Origin: HXMU1420-13 sp034669965
GTDB taxonomy: Bacteria > Bacteroidota > Rhodothermia > Balneolales > Balneolaceae
Assembly (NCBI GenBank): GCA_034669965.1
Contig: JAXMOK010000002.1
Span: 372,001-436,000, forward strand
Length of the DNA stretch: 64,000 nucleotides
Direction: 5' to 3'
Part shown: positions 43,023 through 52,633 of the stretch, in pieces
Position numbering within the stretch: the first letter of the stretch is position 1
Layout: every line of letters begins with the position of its first letter
The notes under the pieces: generated by a model
What the model was told of the DNA's origin: nothing
Database searches by the model: none
What the model saw: only the letters and a program-made list of their open reading frames with translations
Translations under genes and position numbers: made by a program

Positions 43023-43869
43023 TCTGTAAGATGTTATTTTTCATTAACTCCCATTGCTTCTTAATGGTAAGAAAATTTTGATTACTTACAGAAAAGAATG
43101 TCCCGTCGATATCGCTAACCGGAATTAGACCGTGTACGGCGTTGGTAACGAAAACAAAATCTGCGTTTAACAAGTGTTCTAAACGATAGCTCTTTTCTTC
43201 TAATTCGATAGTTCTTGAACGTCGAATGGCTTTTATCAACAAATTTCTGGTGATACCATGCAGCAAATCACAATCTGTTGAAGGAGTAAATAAGATATCT
43301 CCAATACCCCAGAACAAATTCGAAGAAGTTGTTTCACTTACATAACCATCTAATGTTAGTAAAATGGCATCATCGGCCAGATGTTTTACCGCTTCCTGAC
43401 CGGCTAAAATGTAATTTAAACCATTGCTTAATTTTGTTGATCTGCGCAATGCAATACTAGGTATTACCGGTGTTTTTGCAACATGCAACCGCACAGATTC
43501 TTTAGAATCTGAAACCGGGCTTACCTGAATCAGGCAATCCGAACCAGACTCATCTATTACATAGCCACGACCTCCCCTTCTCCATATTTGAATTCGAACT
43601 ATAGCATCGGTTAGTGCTAAACTATTGATTTGAAGCAGGGATTGAATTACGGAATAAAAGTCGTCTTTTTGAATATCTGAAATTAGATTCAAATACAACA
43701 TCGATTGATGAAGACGTTGAATATGAGCATCGAAAGCTAGAAAATTGCCACTAAACGATCGTAGGGTTTCAAAGCAACCATCCCCATACATTAAACCCCT
43801 ATTGTCCGGCGAAATTCGCAATGTTTCGAGAGGAACAATTTCACCATTCATTGCGACAAAATTGTTCAT
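43009..43869 (-). CDS. Class IV aminotransferase, probable aminodeoxychorismate lyase
   Basis: A 286-residue fold-IV PLP enzyme. MYGDGCFETLRSFSG near 27-41 and the lysine segment RRSTKLSNGLNYILA are family landmarks, followed by YVSETTSSNLFW (phosphate and cofactor ring contacts) and LLHGITRNLLIKA. Branched-chain aminotransferase, D-amino acid aminotransferase and PabC share this fold. The overlap with folC by 14 bases favours PabC (4-amino-4-deoxychorismate lyase, making p-aminobenzoate), so that is inferred from context. The start overlaps the stop of the thioredoxin-like gene as ATGA. Confidence 0.87.
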   Translation of the reverse strand: MNNFVAMNGEIVPLETLRISPDNRGLMYGDGCFETLRSFSGNFLAFDAHIQRLHQSMLYLNLISDIQKDDFYSVIQSLLQINSLALTDAIVRIQIWRRGGRGYVIDESGSDCLIQVSPVSDSKESVRLHVAKTPVIPSIALRRSTKLSNGLNYILAGQEAVKHLADDAILLTLDGYVSETTSSNLFWGIGDILFTPSTDCDLLHGITRNLLIKAIRRSRTIELEEKSYRLEHLLNADFVFVTNAVHGLIPVSDIDGTFFSVSNQNFLTIKKQWELMKNNILQNESA

Positions 43870-44396
43870 TGCGCACTAAATTCACGGATTATTAAATCAG
43901 CTGCGCCCTTATTATAGCCAACATGGCTCTGCACAAAATCGCCATTTTCATTCAACAAAAAGTAGCTTGGTATTCCGGGAACTTTCAGCTCGTTAAAAAG
44001 CAGCGTTCCGTCGATGTAAAGAAAATCATGATTTGGCAGCACTGTAATAGCTTCTTCTGTTGCATCTTTCACAAGTGCTGCAACAACGGCATATTTATCG
44101 CTTCTCTGTAATGAATCTAACTCCATCATAATTTCAGCTGATTTATCCGACCATGATGACCAGAATAAAACGATAACTCTATTCCCTTGCAAATCGTTTA
44201 ATCGCAGGCTATCTGATTCTGATCCACCCACAATCGGATGATTAATTGTACCCAGTTGCTGGTAAGACTGTGTATTATCGCGAAAGTTAGCTTCTTGTTC
44301 ATCTTTAAAATTGAACGAAGCGAACACGATAAATACCATCGTAATAATTGCACCTATACCTATAAATGGTACAAAGTATTTTTGATCAAGTTTCAT
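43866..44396 (-). CDS. TlpA-like thioredoxin-fold protein lacking the catalytic CxxC
   Basis: A 176-residue protein started at the ATG at 44396 (a GTG at 44423 adds nine residues). One N-terminal membrane helix (about 7-26) anchors a periplasmic thioredoxin-like domain. The segment VIVLFWSSWSDKSAEIMMEL is the TlpA/ResA active-site strand and helix, but WCxxC is changed to WSDKS, so both redox cysteines are serine. The cis-Pro loop is still present (VPGIPSYFLL), and so is the strand NENGDFVQSHVGY. The fold is retained while disulfide exchange is not possible at this site; a binding role is more likely. It is the first gene of the pabC-like/folC operon. Confidence 0.83.
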   Translation of the reverse strand: MKLDQKYFVPFIGIGAIITMVFIVFASFNFKDEQEANFRDNTQSYQQLGTINHPIVGGSESDSLRLNDLQGNRVIVLFWSSWSDKSAEIMMELDSLQRSDKYAVVAALVKDATEEAITVLPNHDFLYIDGTLLFNELKVPGIPSYFLLNENGDFVQSHVGYNKGAADLIIREFSAQ

Positions 44397-44433
44397 GTGG
44401 GGAAAGTACAAAAACTTCCCCACACGAAGAATC

Positions 44434-46740
44434 TTACTTTTTGATAACCGTAGCAGTTAATGGAGCAATGGTTATCTCATTATCGATAAAAAACACTCCC
44501 GATAGATTCGAAACTGCTTCGGTTCCGGCTTCATCAGAATCTACCAGTACTACACCACCACTAAGATCTTCAATAATACGAAGTGTACGTGACTCCGAAT
44601 CGGCGTTAATTACCACATAATATGTTTCACCAGAGGTTGAACTGGCTTTAAAAGCAATAAGCAGATCGGTTTCTGCGATATCATCCGTCTCAAGAAGCTC
44701 AACATGTTCGCTCACCATATATTCGGAGTCGTGGCGAAAGGCATCGGTAGATTTACGTAAAGCAATTAATCCTTTGGTGAATTCCATGGTTTCTTTATGA
44801 ATACCCGGCTCCACCACTTTATCCCAATCGAACATATTAACGGCATCGGAGGCATCGTAAGAATTTTCGATTAAATAAGGATGTTCAAAACCCTCAACAA
44901 AGGTGAAATCCTTCTCCGGAATAGCATCGGATTTCCATTGTTTGGTGCGTCCGTATTCTTGTCCGGCATGCAAAAAAGCTACACCCTGACTCGTTAAAAT
45001 GATGGTGTTTCCCAGACGAATTCGTTTCTGGATTTCCTCTTCTTCGCTGGCCGGAACTAAATCGGCAGAATGCGCAATTACATCATGAAGAGTTAGGTTA
45101 TCATGTGCGGCAATATATTGCAATATATCACCCGGATCGTCTTCGGTTGTATTACTCGGCTTAGCAATAATGTTATTGAAAATAGTTTGAATATTTCGAG
45201 CACCACCTGTGATAAATCGTGGCTCTCCTTCAGATCCATAACCTGATTTCACCTCGTTGCGCATTTCATCCGAGAAACAAGCAATGCTGTTGGTAAGGTG
45301 CATCCAATCCTGATCGGCAGGACGTACATCCTCGCCCTCATCTCCGGCAAAGGTTCGCCAGCACTCGCCCACCATGTGCACATGTGGATTAATTTTAATG
45401 GCTTCGTCCCATAACATTTGAACGGTAAGTGCATCCAGGTCACCCATCAAATCAAATCGAAAACCATCCACTTTATACTCTGTTAGCCAGAATAGAATTG
45501 AATCGATAACCAACTTACGAGCCATTGCATGAGTGGTGCCTACGCGTCCTCCACCATAGCTTTGTTTTGCTTCGCCGGCAGCATCCATAAAGTGATAATA
45601 ACCGGGCACAATATCTTCCAGAATACCTAAACTTGCTGTGTGGTTATATACCACGTCGAGCGTTAGACCAAGACCTTGTTCATGAACGGCATTGATTAAC
45701 TCTTTCAATTCTTGGATGCGAAGTGCAGGGTTGGTGGGATCTTCAGAATACATTCCTTCGGGTGCAAAATACCCGTGCGGATCATAGCCCCAATTATAGT
45801 TTACACCTACCGCGTAGTCCATCTCACGATTCGCTGCTTTAAGTTCGCTACCATGTGCATAGCTCATTACAGGAAGTAATTGAACATGAGTTACCCCAAG
45901 ATTTTTAATGTAATCGATGCGTTCGGTAAACGCTTTGTATGTTCCGAATCGAGCTTCTGTTGTTATGTCGGGATCTACTGTGAAATCACGAACATGAATT
46001 TCCCAAATAATGGCATCTTCGCGTTTCTCAAAGCCTTCGATACTTGCATACTCAAGCTCAGGACCGATAGCGGAAGGATCTAAAATGGCTGCTTTCCCTA
46101 CAATTACACCATCAGAATCGTCGACCGCTTTTGAAAAAGCATAAGGATCGAGCACTATTTTCTCTTCACCATAATTAGTTACTCGATAGGTATAAAATTT
46201 TCCGAAATAATTACCTTCGAGAGCCAAAAACCATACTCCCCTTTCCCCTATCTGCAATTCATGGGCTTCGATAAAACTATTATCATCGGCAGAATCGTAC
46301 AGCAAGACTTCAACTTTAGTTGCCAGAGGCGCCCATAAACGGAACAAGGTAGAGTTTTCGAAATATTTGATACCAAGCTCACCATCGTAAGAATACAAAT
46401 CGTCGATTGCTTGCCAGTGAACTTGTGTTGCTTTCTTCTTAGTGCCAACCTGAACTTCGTATTTTCGCGTGAAATCGAGGGTTTCATCCACCATTATGAT
46501 GTACGATTGCCCTTGCTGAGGTAATGCAAAACCCGCTAATGTAACACCGTCTTTTACAACCCGGATATCGTCTGAATCGACCTCTTGTGTTAACGTAATT
46601 TTAACTTGATTTGGCGACATGATGAAAGCCGAAACGATCTCGAGCGTTTCATCTTCAGTTGTTACCGATTTCGCGGTTGCCGTTTGGAATAAAAAAAGCA
46701 CCAATAGAAGAATCGGTGCTTTGGAAAGAAGTTCTTTCAT
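44434..46740 (-). CDS. pulA: Exported type I pullulanase (GH13)
   Basis: A 768-residue debranching enzyme that cleaves alpha-1,6 bonds of pullulan and limit dextrins. A signal peptide (KELLSKAPILLLVLFLF..., cleavage near TATA) leads to an N-terminal domain, then a CBM48-like module (KYFENSTLFRLWAPLATKVEV near 125-145). The pullulanase motif YNWGYDPHGYF precedes the GH13 regions: DVVYNHTA (I), GFRFDLMGDL (II, nucleophile Asp), HMVGECW (III, Glu) and IAAHDNLTLHD (IV). A beta-sandwich closes the protein. It has no sorting domain or lipobox, so it probably stays in the periplasm. It is the last gene of the minus-strand glucan locus. Confidence 0.95.
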   Translation of the reverse strand: MKELLSKAPILLLVLFLFQTATAKSVTTEDETLEIVSAFIMSPNQVKITLTQEVDSDDIRVVKDGVTLAGFALPQQGQSYIIMVDETLDFTRKYEVQVGTKKKATQVHWQAIDDLYSYDGELGIKYFENSTLFRLWAPLATKVEVLLYDSADDNSFIEAHELQIGERGVWFLALEGNYFGKFYTYRVTNYGEEKIVLDPYAFSKAVDDSDGVIVGKAAILDPSAIGPELEYASIEGFEKREDAIIWEIHVRDFTVDPDITTEARFGTYKAFTERIDYIKNLGVTHVQLLPVMSYAHGSELKAANREMDYAVGVNYNWGYDPHGYFAPEGMYSEDPTNPALRIQELKELINAVHEQGLGLTLDVVYNHTASLGILEDIVPGYYHFMDAAGEAKQSYGGGRVGTTHAMARKLVIDSILFWLTEYKVDGFRFDLMGDLDALTVQMLWDEAIKINPHVHMVGECWRTFAGDEGEDVRPADQDWMHLTNSIACFSDEMRNEVKSGYGSEGEPRFITGGARNIQTIFNNIIAKPSNTTEDDPGDILQYIAAHDNLTLHDVIAHSADLVPASEEEEIQKRIRLGNTIILTSQGVAFLHAGQEYGRTKQWKSDAIPEKDFTFVEGFEHPYLIENSYDASDAVNMFDWDKVVEPGIHKETMEFTKGLIALRKSTDAFRHDSEYMVSEHVELLETDDIAETDLLIAFKASSTSGETYYVVINADSESRTLRIIEDLSGGVVLVDSDEAGTEAVSNLSGVFFIDNEITIAPLTATVIKK

Positions 46741-46764
46741 TGAATTAGTTTTGAGTGATTAAAC

Positions 46765-48285
46765 TTAGGTTGGGATAGCGGTATGATCATCGGCATCATC
46801 ATCCACACGTAATGTAAGAAAGCCTGCAATTAGCATCGATACCCCACCAGTTACTAAAATCATAATGGTTTCGCCCCCAAAAATTGTAGTTAAAATAAAG
46901 CCAAGCAGTGAAGCAGCCATAATTTGTGGAATTACGATAAAGAAGTTAAAAACGCCCATGTAATATCCCATTTTTTCGGCCGGTAAAGAGCCCGAGAGAA
47001 TTGCGTATGGCATAGATAGTATGCTAGCCCAAGCAATTCCAACGCCAACCATACTCATCCATAACCATGCCGGTGCGCTTATGAAATACATTGAAATTAG
47101 GCCAATTCCCCCACAAAATAAGGCAAGCATATGAGTGATTTTGCGATTGGTTTTGCGTGCAATCCATGGAAGGATGATCGCTGCTAAGGCAGCTATACCA
47201 TTATAACCTCCAAATAAATTACCAACCATATCAGCACCTTGATTGTATAAAAGCGAGGTTGTATCGGTGGTACCGTAAATATGTGATGTTACCGCAGAGG
47301 TAGAATAAATCCACATGGAAAAAAGAGCGAACCAAGTAAAAAACTGCACATACGCCAGTTGTATCATTGTTTTTGGCATTGTGATGAAATCTTTCACGAT
47401 GTGTACCATAGCGGCTTTGGTCTTGCCTTTCTTGGTAAGCATCATACCTACTACATTTACTAAACCGTAAAAAATCAAGCCTCCACCAAGCACATGTAAT
47501 TGTGGATCGATTCCTGAAATGGCTACATAGGCAGAGAATGCAGCTCCAAGTGCAATTGAAACACTTCCAATTTTTGAAAATTTCTGAGCAAATACCGGTT
47601 CTTCATCCGGAGTCATTGCTGGTTCATCGTGGTCTTCATCTTCTGCCGGTGGATATTCTTTGGTACTAAACACCGTCCACATAACCGTGATGAAATACAT
47701 TACTGCACCAATGTAAAAAGAATATTTAACCGATGGCGGGATAATGCCTTCAGGTGCGGTATTTGGAATACTTAACCAGTTGGCGAAAATCCAGGGTAAG
47801 AACGATGCAACTAATGCACCTATCCCTATAAAAAAGCTTTGCATGGCAAAGCCCGAAGTTCGTTGTTCATCGGGCAACAAATCACCAACAAAAGCACGGA
47901 ATGGCTCCATCGTAACATTTATGGATGCATCCATAATCCAAAGAATACCTACAGCCATCCAAAGTGCGGCTGAGTTCGGCATCAGTACAAGCGCTATGGC
48001 TCCGGTAATTGCTCCAAGAGCGAAATAAGGACGTCTTCTCCCCCATTTTGGTATCCACGTACGATCGGAGTAGTAACCAATAATAGGCTGTACTATTAAA
48101 CCTGTTACCGGTGCTGCCAGCCAGTAGATTGCCAAACTCGAAGTATCGGCACCAAGTGTTTCAAAGATCCGACTGGTATTCGCATTTTGGAGTGCAAATC
48201 CCATTTGTATCCCGAGAAATCCAAAACTCATGTTCCAGATTTGCCAAAAACTCAGTCTTGGCTTTTGTGAGGTGAGCTCTGTCAT
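46765..48285 (-). CDS. MFS sugar transporter, SLC45/GPH-like
   Basis: A 506-residue inner-membrane transporter with 12 predicted membrane segments and a central cytoplasmic loop of acidic residues (PPAEDEDHDEP). The first-loop motif DRTWIPKWGRRRPYFALGA after helix 2 is the SLC45/sucrose-maltose symporter signature, and FRAFVGDLLPDEQRTSGFAMQ is the fourth-fifth helix motif. In related genomes this kind of transporter brings maltose and maltodextrins into the cytoplasm in glucan loci. Here it lies between the lipoprotein amylase and pullulanase genes, so maltooligosaccharide uptake across the inner membrane is the likely job. H+ coupling is inferred from family. Confidence 0.93.
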   Translation of the reverse strand: MTELTSQKPRLSFWQIWNMSFGFLGIQMGFALQNANTSRIFETLGADTSSLAIYWLAAPVTGLIVQPIIGYYSDRTWIPKWGRRRPYFALGAITGAIALVLMPNSAALWMAVGILWIMDASINVTMEPFRAFVGDLLPDEQRTSGFAMQSFFIGIGALVASFLPWIFANWLSIPNTAPEGIIPPSVKYSFYIGAVMYFITVMWTVFSTKEYPPAEDEDHDEPAMTPDEEPVFAQKFSKIGSVSIALGAAFSAYVAISGIDPQLHVLGGGLIFYGLVNVVGMMLTKKGKTKAAMVHIVKDFITMPKTMIQLAYVQFFTWFALFSMWIYSTSAVTSHIYGTTDTTSLLYNQGADMVGNLFGGYNGIAALAAIILPWIARKTNRKITHMLALFCGGIGLISMYFISAPAWLWMSMVGVGIAWASILSMPYAILSGSLPAEKMGYYMGVFNFFIVIPQIMAASLLGFILTTIFGGETIMILVTGGVSMLIAGFLTLRVDDDADDHTAIPT

Positions 48286-48322
48286 GCTTTAAATAATTTA
48301 AGTTTGGTTAGGTTAAATAAAG

Positions 48323-49681
48323 TTAGTCTGTAGCCAAAATAAACCAACGATGCGCCGGTAATTCTAAGTTGTACATTCTGTTGTTTGAGCTGAAAGTTCC
48401 TTCTGTTACTCCATATTTCGAGTAGGTAGAAGAATTCCAGGTTGGCACCGAAATTTCAACAGGCTGATCGGTGATGTTGATTGCAACGATCACCTCATTT
48501 CCGTCTTTTTTTCTTGAATACGCATAGGTTCCTTCGGGCGATTCAATTCGAGTTCTCTCGCCACCAAATTCTCCATTCCATAATGCTTTGTTTGATTCTT
48601 GTATGGAAAGCAGCATTCGATAAAAATCTTCGTACGCGTAATTTTTCCAATCAACCGTGTCTTTCTCAAAGAACGCAAGACGTTTATCCAGCCCGGATTC
48701 TTGTCCGGTATAAATCAATGGCATTCCGGCAACTGTTGCAGATAACACCGCAAAGTTTTCGAAATTTGGACCGTACAATTCGGAGTCGCTGCCATTCCAA
48801 GAATTTTCATCATGATTGGTGGTGAAATACATGCGGTATCCATTGGGAGGAAATTGTTCGGCATCACGAGCGAAAAGATCGTCTAAATCATCGAAATTTT
48901 GTTCTCCGGAAGCAATTTCACGAATCACATGAGCGTATTCCCAAGCATAATTCATATCAAATGCTTCGATCAACAATTCAGCTTCGCCGTCTTCGGCCAG
49001 CATGAATACATCTTTAATTTTGTCGAGTTCTTTGTGCGTGTTTACCCAAAAATCGGTAGGCACCATTCCCGCAACATCGCAACGGTATCCATCGATGTTG
49101 AAGTCGCTGACCCAATATTGCATCGCGTCGAGCATTGCTGCGCGGAGCTCTTCGTTATCGTAATTGAAATCGATTACATCGCTCCAGTCTTCTACCGGAG
49201 ATACGAAGTTGCCTTCTTCATCGAGCGTGTACCAATCTTTGTTTACGGTCCACACATTATCCCAAGCTGAGTGATTTGCTACCCAATCGATGATCACTTT
49301 CATACCCAGATCATGGGCGTCATCCACCAACGCCTGAAAATCTTCTTCTGTACCAAACTCAGGGTTTACTGCTTTAAAATCTTTCACGGCGTAGTAACTA
49401 CCCATCGCCCCTTTACGGTTTTCTTCCCCGATGGGATGTATCGGCATTAACCAGAGAATATCTACTCCCAAAGCTTGTAACCGAGGTAAGTCTTCGCGGA
49501 AAGCATTGAAGGTTCCTTCGGGGGTATACTGCCGAATATTTACTTCATAAATACTAGCGTTTTTACTCCAATTGGGGTGCTCTACGTTACTAATCGGCGG
49601 TTCTTGAGTAGGCTTGGAGCATCCCGTTGCTAAAACAATTAACACCAGAATACCTACCCAATTTCTTTTATTAAACATCAT
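48323..49681 (-). CDS. GH13 alpha-amylase-family lipoprotein
   Basis: A 452-residue glycoside hydrolase with a lipoprotein signal (MMFNKRNWVGILVLIVLATGC, lipobox ATGC). The four GH13 regions are readable: DWVANHSAWD (I), GYRCDVAGMV (II, catalytic Asp), FMLAEDGEAEL (III, Glu) and FTTNHDENSW (IV, His-Asp). The N-terminus of the barrel is SIYEVNIRQYTPEGTF; a short C-terminal beta domain ends in APAHRWFILATD-like sequence. It lacks a CBM and a sorting domain. The lipid anchor predicts location at the outer membrane, similar in role to SusG or SusA. It is between the secreted amylase and the MFS transporter genes. Confidence 0.94.
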   Translation of the reverse strand: MMFNKRNWVGILVLIVLATGCSKPTQEPPISNVEHPNWSKNASIYEVNIRQYTPEGTFNAFREDLPRLQALGVDILWLMPIHPIGEENRKGAMGSYYAVKDFKAVNPEFGTEEDFQALVDDAHDLGMKVIIDWVANHSAWDNVWTVNKDWYTLDEEGNFVSPVEDWSDVIDFNYDNEELRAAMLDAMQYWVSDFNIDGYRCDVAGMVPTDFWVNTHKELDKIKDVFMLAEDGEAELLIEAFDMNYAWEYAHVIREIASGEQNFDDLDDLFARDAEQFPPNGYRMYFTTNHDENSWNGSDSELYGPNFENFAVLSATVAGMPLIYTGQESGLDKRLAFFEKDTVDWKNYAYEDFYRMLLSIQESNKALWNGEFGGERTRIESPEGTYAYSRKKDGNEVIVAINITDQPVEISVPTWNSSTYSKYGVTEGTFSSNNRMYNLELPAHRWFILATD

Positions 49682-49719
49682 AAAAACTAACCTTGTAGTT
49701 TAATTAAGTACACAATGTA

Positions 49720-52632
49720 CTATTTCATCAACATCATTTTTTGCGTTTTAACCACATTACCAGATGTTAATCGATAAATGTAAATACCACTGCTTAAACC
49801 GCTTGCATCAAAACGTACTGTGTACGAGCCGGCCGCTTTTGGTCCCTGTACCAGATCAGCAACTTTTTGCCCCAACAGGTTAAAGACCTCTACACTAACA
49901 AATCCAGCCTCAGCTACATCAAAAGTAATGTTTGTTGATGGATTGAACGGGTTCGGATAGTTTTGATATAATTTGAACGCATTTGGAGCATTGTCAGCAA
50001 GTTCTTCTTCTGCACTCACCGACATGTTAAATTCTTTGGTAGTAAATAAACGATACTCGCCCGGTGCCAGTGTGATTTCTTGTTGATTGGTTTCGCCGTT
50101 TATATCCATGGTTGAGTTATTAAAGAAATCGTACCAAATACCACCTTGGGTAAAGTCAACTTGTTGTGTGGTAGATGTAACCCCAAAGTTACCTATTGCC
50201 ACTACGTCGGTATCGGTGTGCTCGTATATAAAATATTTAACAGAACCTGAAAGTGCGAAGGTTGCATTATCCGGACGGGTGAAAGCCTCTGAACTATTAC
50301 GAAGATTTATCACATTGGCCCAGGTATTATATAGATCTTTTCGATCGGCGTCCTCGTTGTAATCCCAACGAATTGGTTTGTTAGCAGTACGTCCCGGAGC
50401 AGAAGCTGGACAATCATTCGAATCATTTAAACACTGCTCTCCGGCATCACCGTAGCCATACCCAAGTTCGCCGAATTGCCATATCATACGTGGACCCGGA
50501 ATTGGGAAGAAAAATACTCCCGCTAGCTCCATTCTGTCGAGGGCCGTTCCCAACTCACGAATGTTGTAATCGCCACTTGAATTACCAAAACTCCGATTTT
50601 TGAACATCAACCATTGCTCGTCATGACTCTCCATGTAGCTTACCAAGTGGTTAAACTGAAATCCTCTTGAGCTTGAACGCACTCCGCTCAAGTTTGATTT
50701 CCCACCGGCGTTGTAGCCCATTGTTGCTTCGTTATAGGCGTGATTTGAATTTCCCCAAAGCAACATTCCGGCATCTGCCAGCACTTTCTCTTCGCTGTTG
50801 TCGGCAAAGTGTTCGAGGATTACATACGCTTCAGGATCAACACTTTTAATGTGCGCATAGTAATCTAACCAGATATCGACTCTCGATTGATCGTAGTTAC
50901 CCCACGCGCCAACATCGTTAGGATTGTTGGTTTGGGTAAATCCTTTACTCAGGTCAAATCGATAGCCGTCAACTTTATACTCTTCGATCCAGTACTCCAT
51001 CACTCGTTTAGAGTAATATCTTGTTTTAGATGATTCGTGATTAAAATCGTAACCCACGTTGAATGGATGTCGTGCTGCTGTATTGAAATATGGATTTTCA
51101 GCCGTAGGATTCCCGAAATCACCTTCGTTCCATAGTCGAACTAATGGATTTTGCCCGAACGAGTGATTGAGCACAACATCTAAAATAACAGCAATGCCTC
51201 TTTTATGTGCTTCATCCACAAAACGCTTGAACTCGTTAGGCGTTCCATAATATTTATCTAAGGCAAGATGAAAAGCCGGATTGTATCCCCAACTTTCATT
51301 ACCATCGAATTCGTTTACCGGCATAAACTCGATGGCATTAACACCAAGATTTGCAATGTAATCCAACGTATCAATTAAAGTGCTGTAACTGTGATCGGCA
51401 ATGAAATCACGAAGCAGTAATTCGTAGATCACTAATTTATCGTTATCAGGTGCATCGAAATCAGTTACTTCCCACGCATATTCCTCTTCACCAGGAGTAA
51501 GAACACTCACCATATGCGAAGTTTTTCCTTTTGGATAAGGCTTCAGGTTTGGGAAAAGATCGTCTGAGATAAACTGGTCGTTAAATTCGTCGAGTACTAA
51601 TTCTGAATATGGATCAGCGATGTTAATTTCGCCATCCACTAAATATTGCATGCCATATTGCTGGCCGGCAGTTAGTCCATCAATTTCGGTCCAATACCAA
51701 ACATCTCCACCTTGGATGTCTTTTTTCATGAGGTACTCTGAGGATGGAGTCCAATTATTGAAATCTCCGATCACGTAAATAAAATCTTTACCCGGTGCAT
51801 ACAAAGAGAGTTGAACGGAGGTATCAGAGTTGTAGGTGATACCATCTTCCAGACCAGCCGGACGAGCAACAACCGCTCCATCATTTTCACGAACCGTTAC
51901 AAAAAACGAAGCAGTATCAGCGAGAGAAGCTCCGTTTGAAGCCACCAAATCAAATTCGATATCGGTATCCCCTGCTTGTGGCACGTAGGTAAAGCGCAAC
52001 GTATCGTCGGTAGTTGTGGCAACAGAAACATCATTTTTAAAAAGCTCTAGATTTAAATTACCACCAACAACGGTTCCAATTCCAACTAATTCCAGCGAAC
52101 CATCACTTTTCATAAACTCATAGTCGCTGTCGGGAGTTACAAAACGTGCTGCTGCTTCTCCTGCTGTAAGCTCGATATAAATATCAGCATTGCCATCATC
52201 CTTACCTTCGGCAACGATCGCACCATTACGAACGCCTTTATAAACAATAGCCACTTGTTCAATTACTTCGTTGGGATCGGTAACCCCAAAAAATTCACGA
52301 ATGGATGGCTTGTACGTGAAAGCCCATTTATTGTCGCCAAGATCGGTTGCTTCTACACTGGCGTCGTTGGTTTCCCATCCAAAGGGAACGTATTTCCAGT
52401 CGCTACCCGTGTTGCTTTTGCTTGTGATTAAGCCCGTGTGTAAATATACGCGACCATCAAAATTTTCGAGCCCTTGATTCCCCTGTGTGGCATCCAAAAC
52501 AACACGTAGTGAATCTTCGGAAGTAGCAAATGATGGTGAGAAAGTTACAACTTGTGCCCATACTTGAGTTTGGAGGGCAACGATAAGTAAGAGAAGTGTT
52601 CTAAGCGTGAATAGATGTTTCTTAAAGTACAT
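49720..52632 (-). CDS. Secreted multidomain alpha-amylase (GH13) with type IX-like sorting domain
   Basis: A 970-residue enzyme; the start is the ATG at 52632 where the signal peptide (MYFKKHLFTLRTLLLLIVAL...) begins, since the longer frame would run into the lacI gene. After an N-terminal beta-sandwich (about 28-160) and an Ig-like part, a CBM48/20-like module contains FIYVIGDFNNWTPSSE. GH13 regions: ILDVVLNHS (I), GYRFDLSKGF (II), YVILEHFADN (III) and VSYMESHDEQW (IV). The C-terminal ~80 residues form a sorting domain (NYPNPFNPSTNITF, VFNLLGQKVADL, GIYIYRLTSG) that is removed or used during type IX export. It is expected on the cell surface or released. The ATG lies one base after the lacI stop. 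Confidence 0.95.
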   Translation of the reverse strand: MYFKKHLFTLRTLLLLIVALQTQVWAQVVTFSPSFATSEDSLRVVLDATQGNQGLENFDGRVYLHTGLITSKSNTGSDWKYVPFGWETNDASVEATDLGDNKWAFTYKPSIREFFGVTDPNEVIEQVAIVYKGVRNGAIVAEGKDDGNADIYIELTAGEAAARFVTPDSDYEFMKSDGSLELVGIGTVVGGNLNLELFKNDVSVATTTDDTLRFTYVPQAGDTDIEFDLVASNGASLADTASFFVTVRENDGAVVARPAGLEDGITYNSDTSVQLSLYAPGKDFIYVIGDFNNWTPSSEYLMKKDIQGGDVWYWTEIDGLTAGQQYGMQYLVDGEINIADPYSELVLDEFNDQFISDDLFPNLKPYPKGKTSHMVSVLTPGEEEYAWEVTDFDAPDNDKLVIYELLLRDFIADHSYSTLIDTLDYIANLGVNAIEFMPVNEFDGNESWGYNPAFHLALDKYYGTPNEFKRFVDEAHKRGIAVILDVVLNHSFGQNPLVRLWNEGDFGNPTAENPYFNTAARHPFNVGYDFNHESSKTRYYSKRVMEYWIEEYKVDGYRFDLSKGFTQTNNPNDVGAWGNYDQSRVDIWLDYYAHIKSVDPEAYVILEHFADNSEEKVLADAGMLLWGNSNHAYNEATMGYNAGGKSNLSGVRSSSRGFQFNHLVSYMESHDEQWLMFKNRSFGNSSGDYNIRELGTALDRMELAGVFFFPIPGPRMIWQFGELGYGYGDAGEQCLNDSNDCPASAPGRTANKPIRWDYNEDADRKDLYNTWANVINLRNSSEAFTRPDNATFALSGSVKYFIYEHTDTDVVAIGNFGVTSTTQQVDFTQGGIWYDFFNNSTMDINGETNQQEITLAPGEYRLFTTKEFNMSVSAEEELADNAPNAFKLYQNYPNPFNPSTNITFDVAEAGFVSVEVFNLLGQKVADLVQGPKAAGSYTVRFDASGLSSGIYIYRLTSGNVVKTQKMMLMK

Positions 52633-52633
52633 G

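Noticed and set aside
49707..49721. AGTACACAATGTACT palindrome as a LacI operator
   Set aside because: It overlaps the stop codon of the secreted amylase gene, lacks the central CG typical of LacI-family operators, and no second copy was found near the lacI or other starts.
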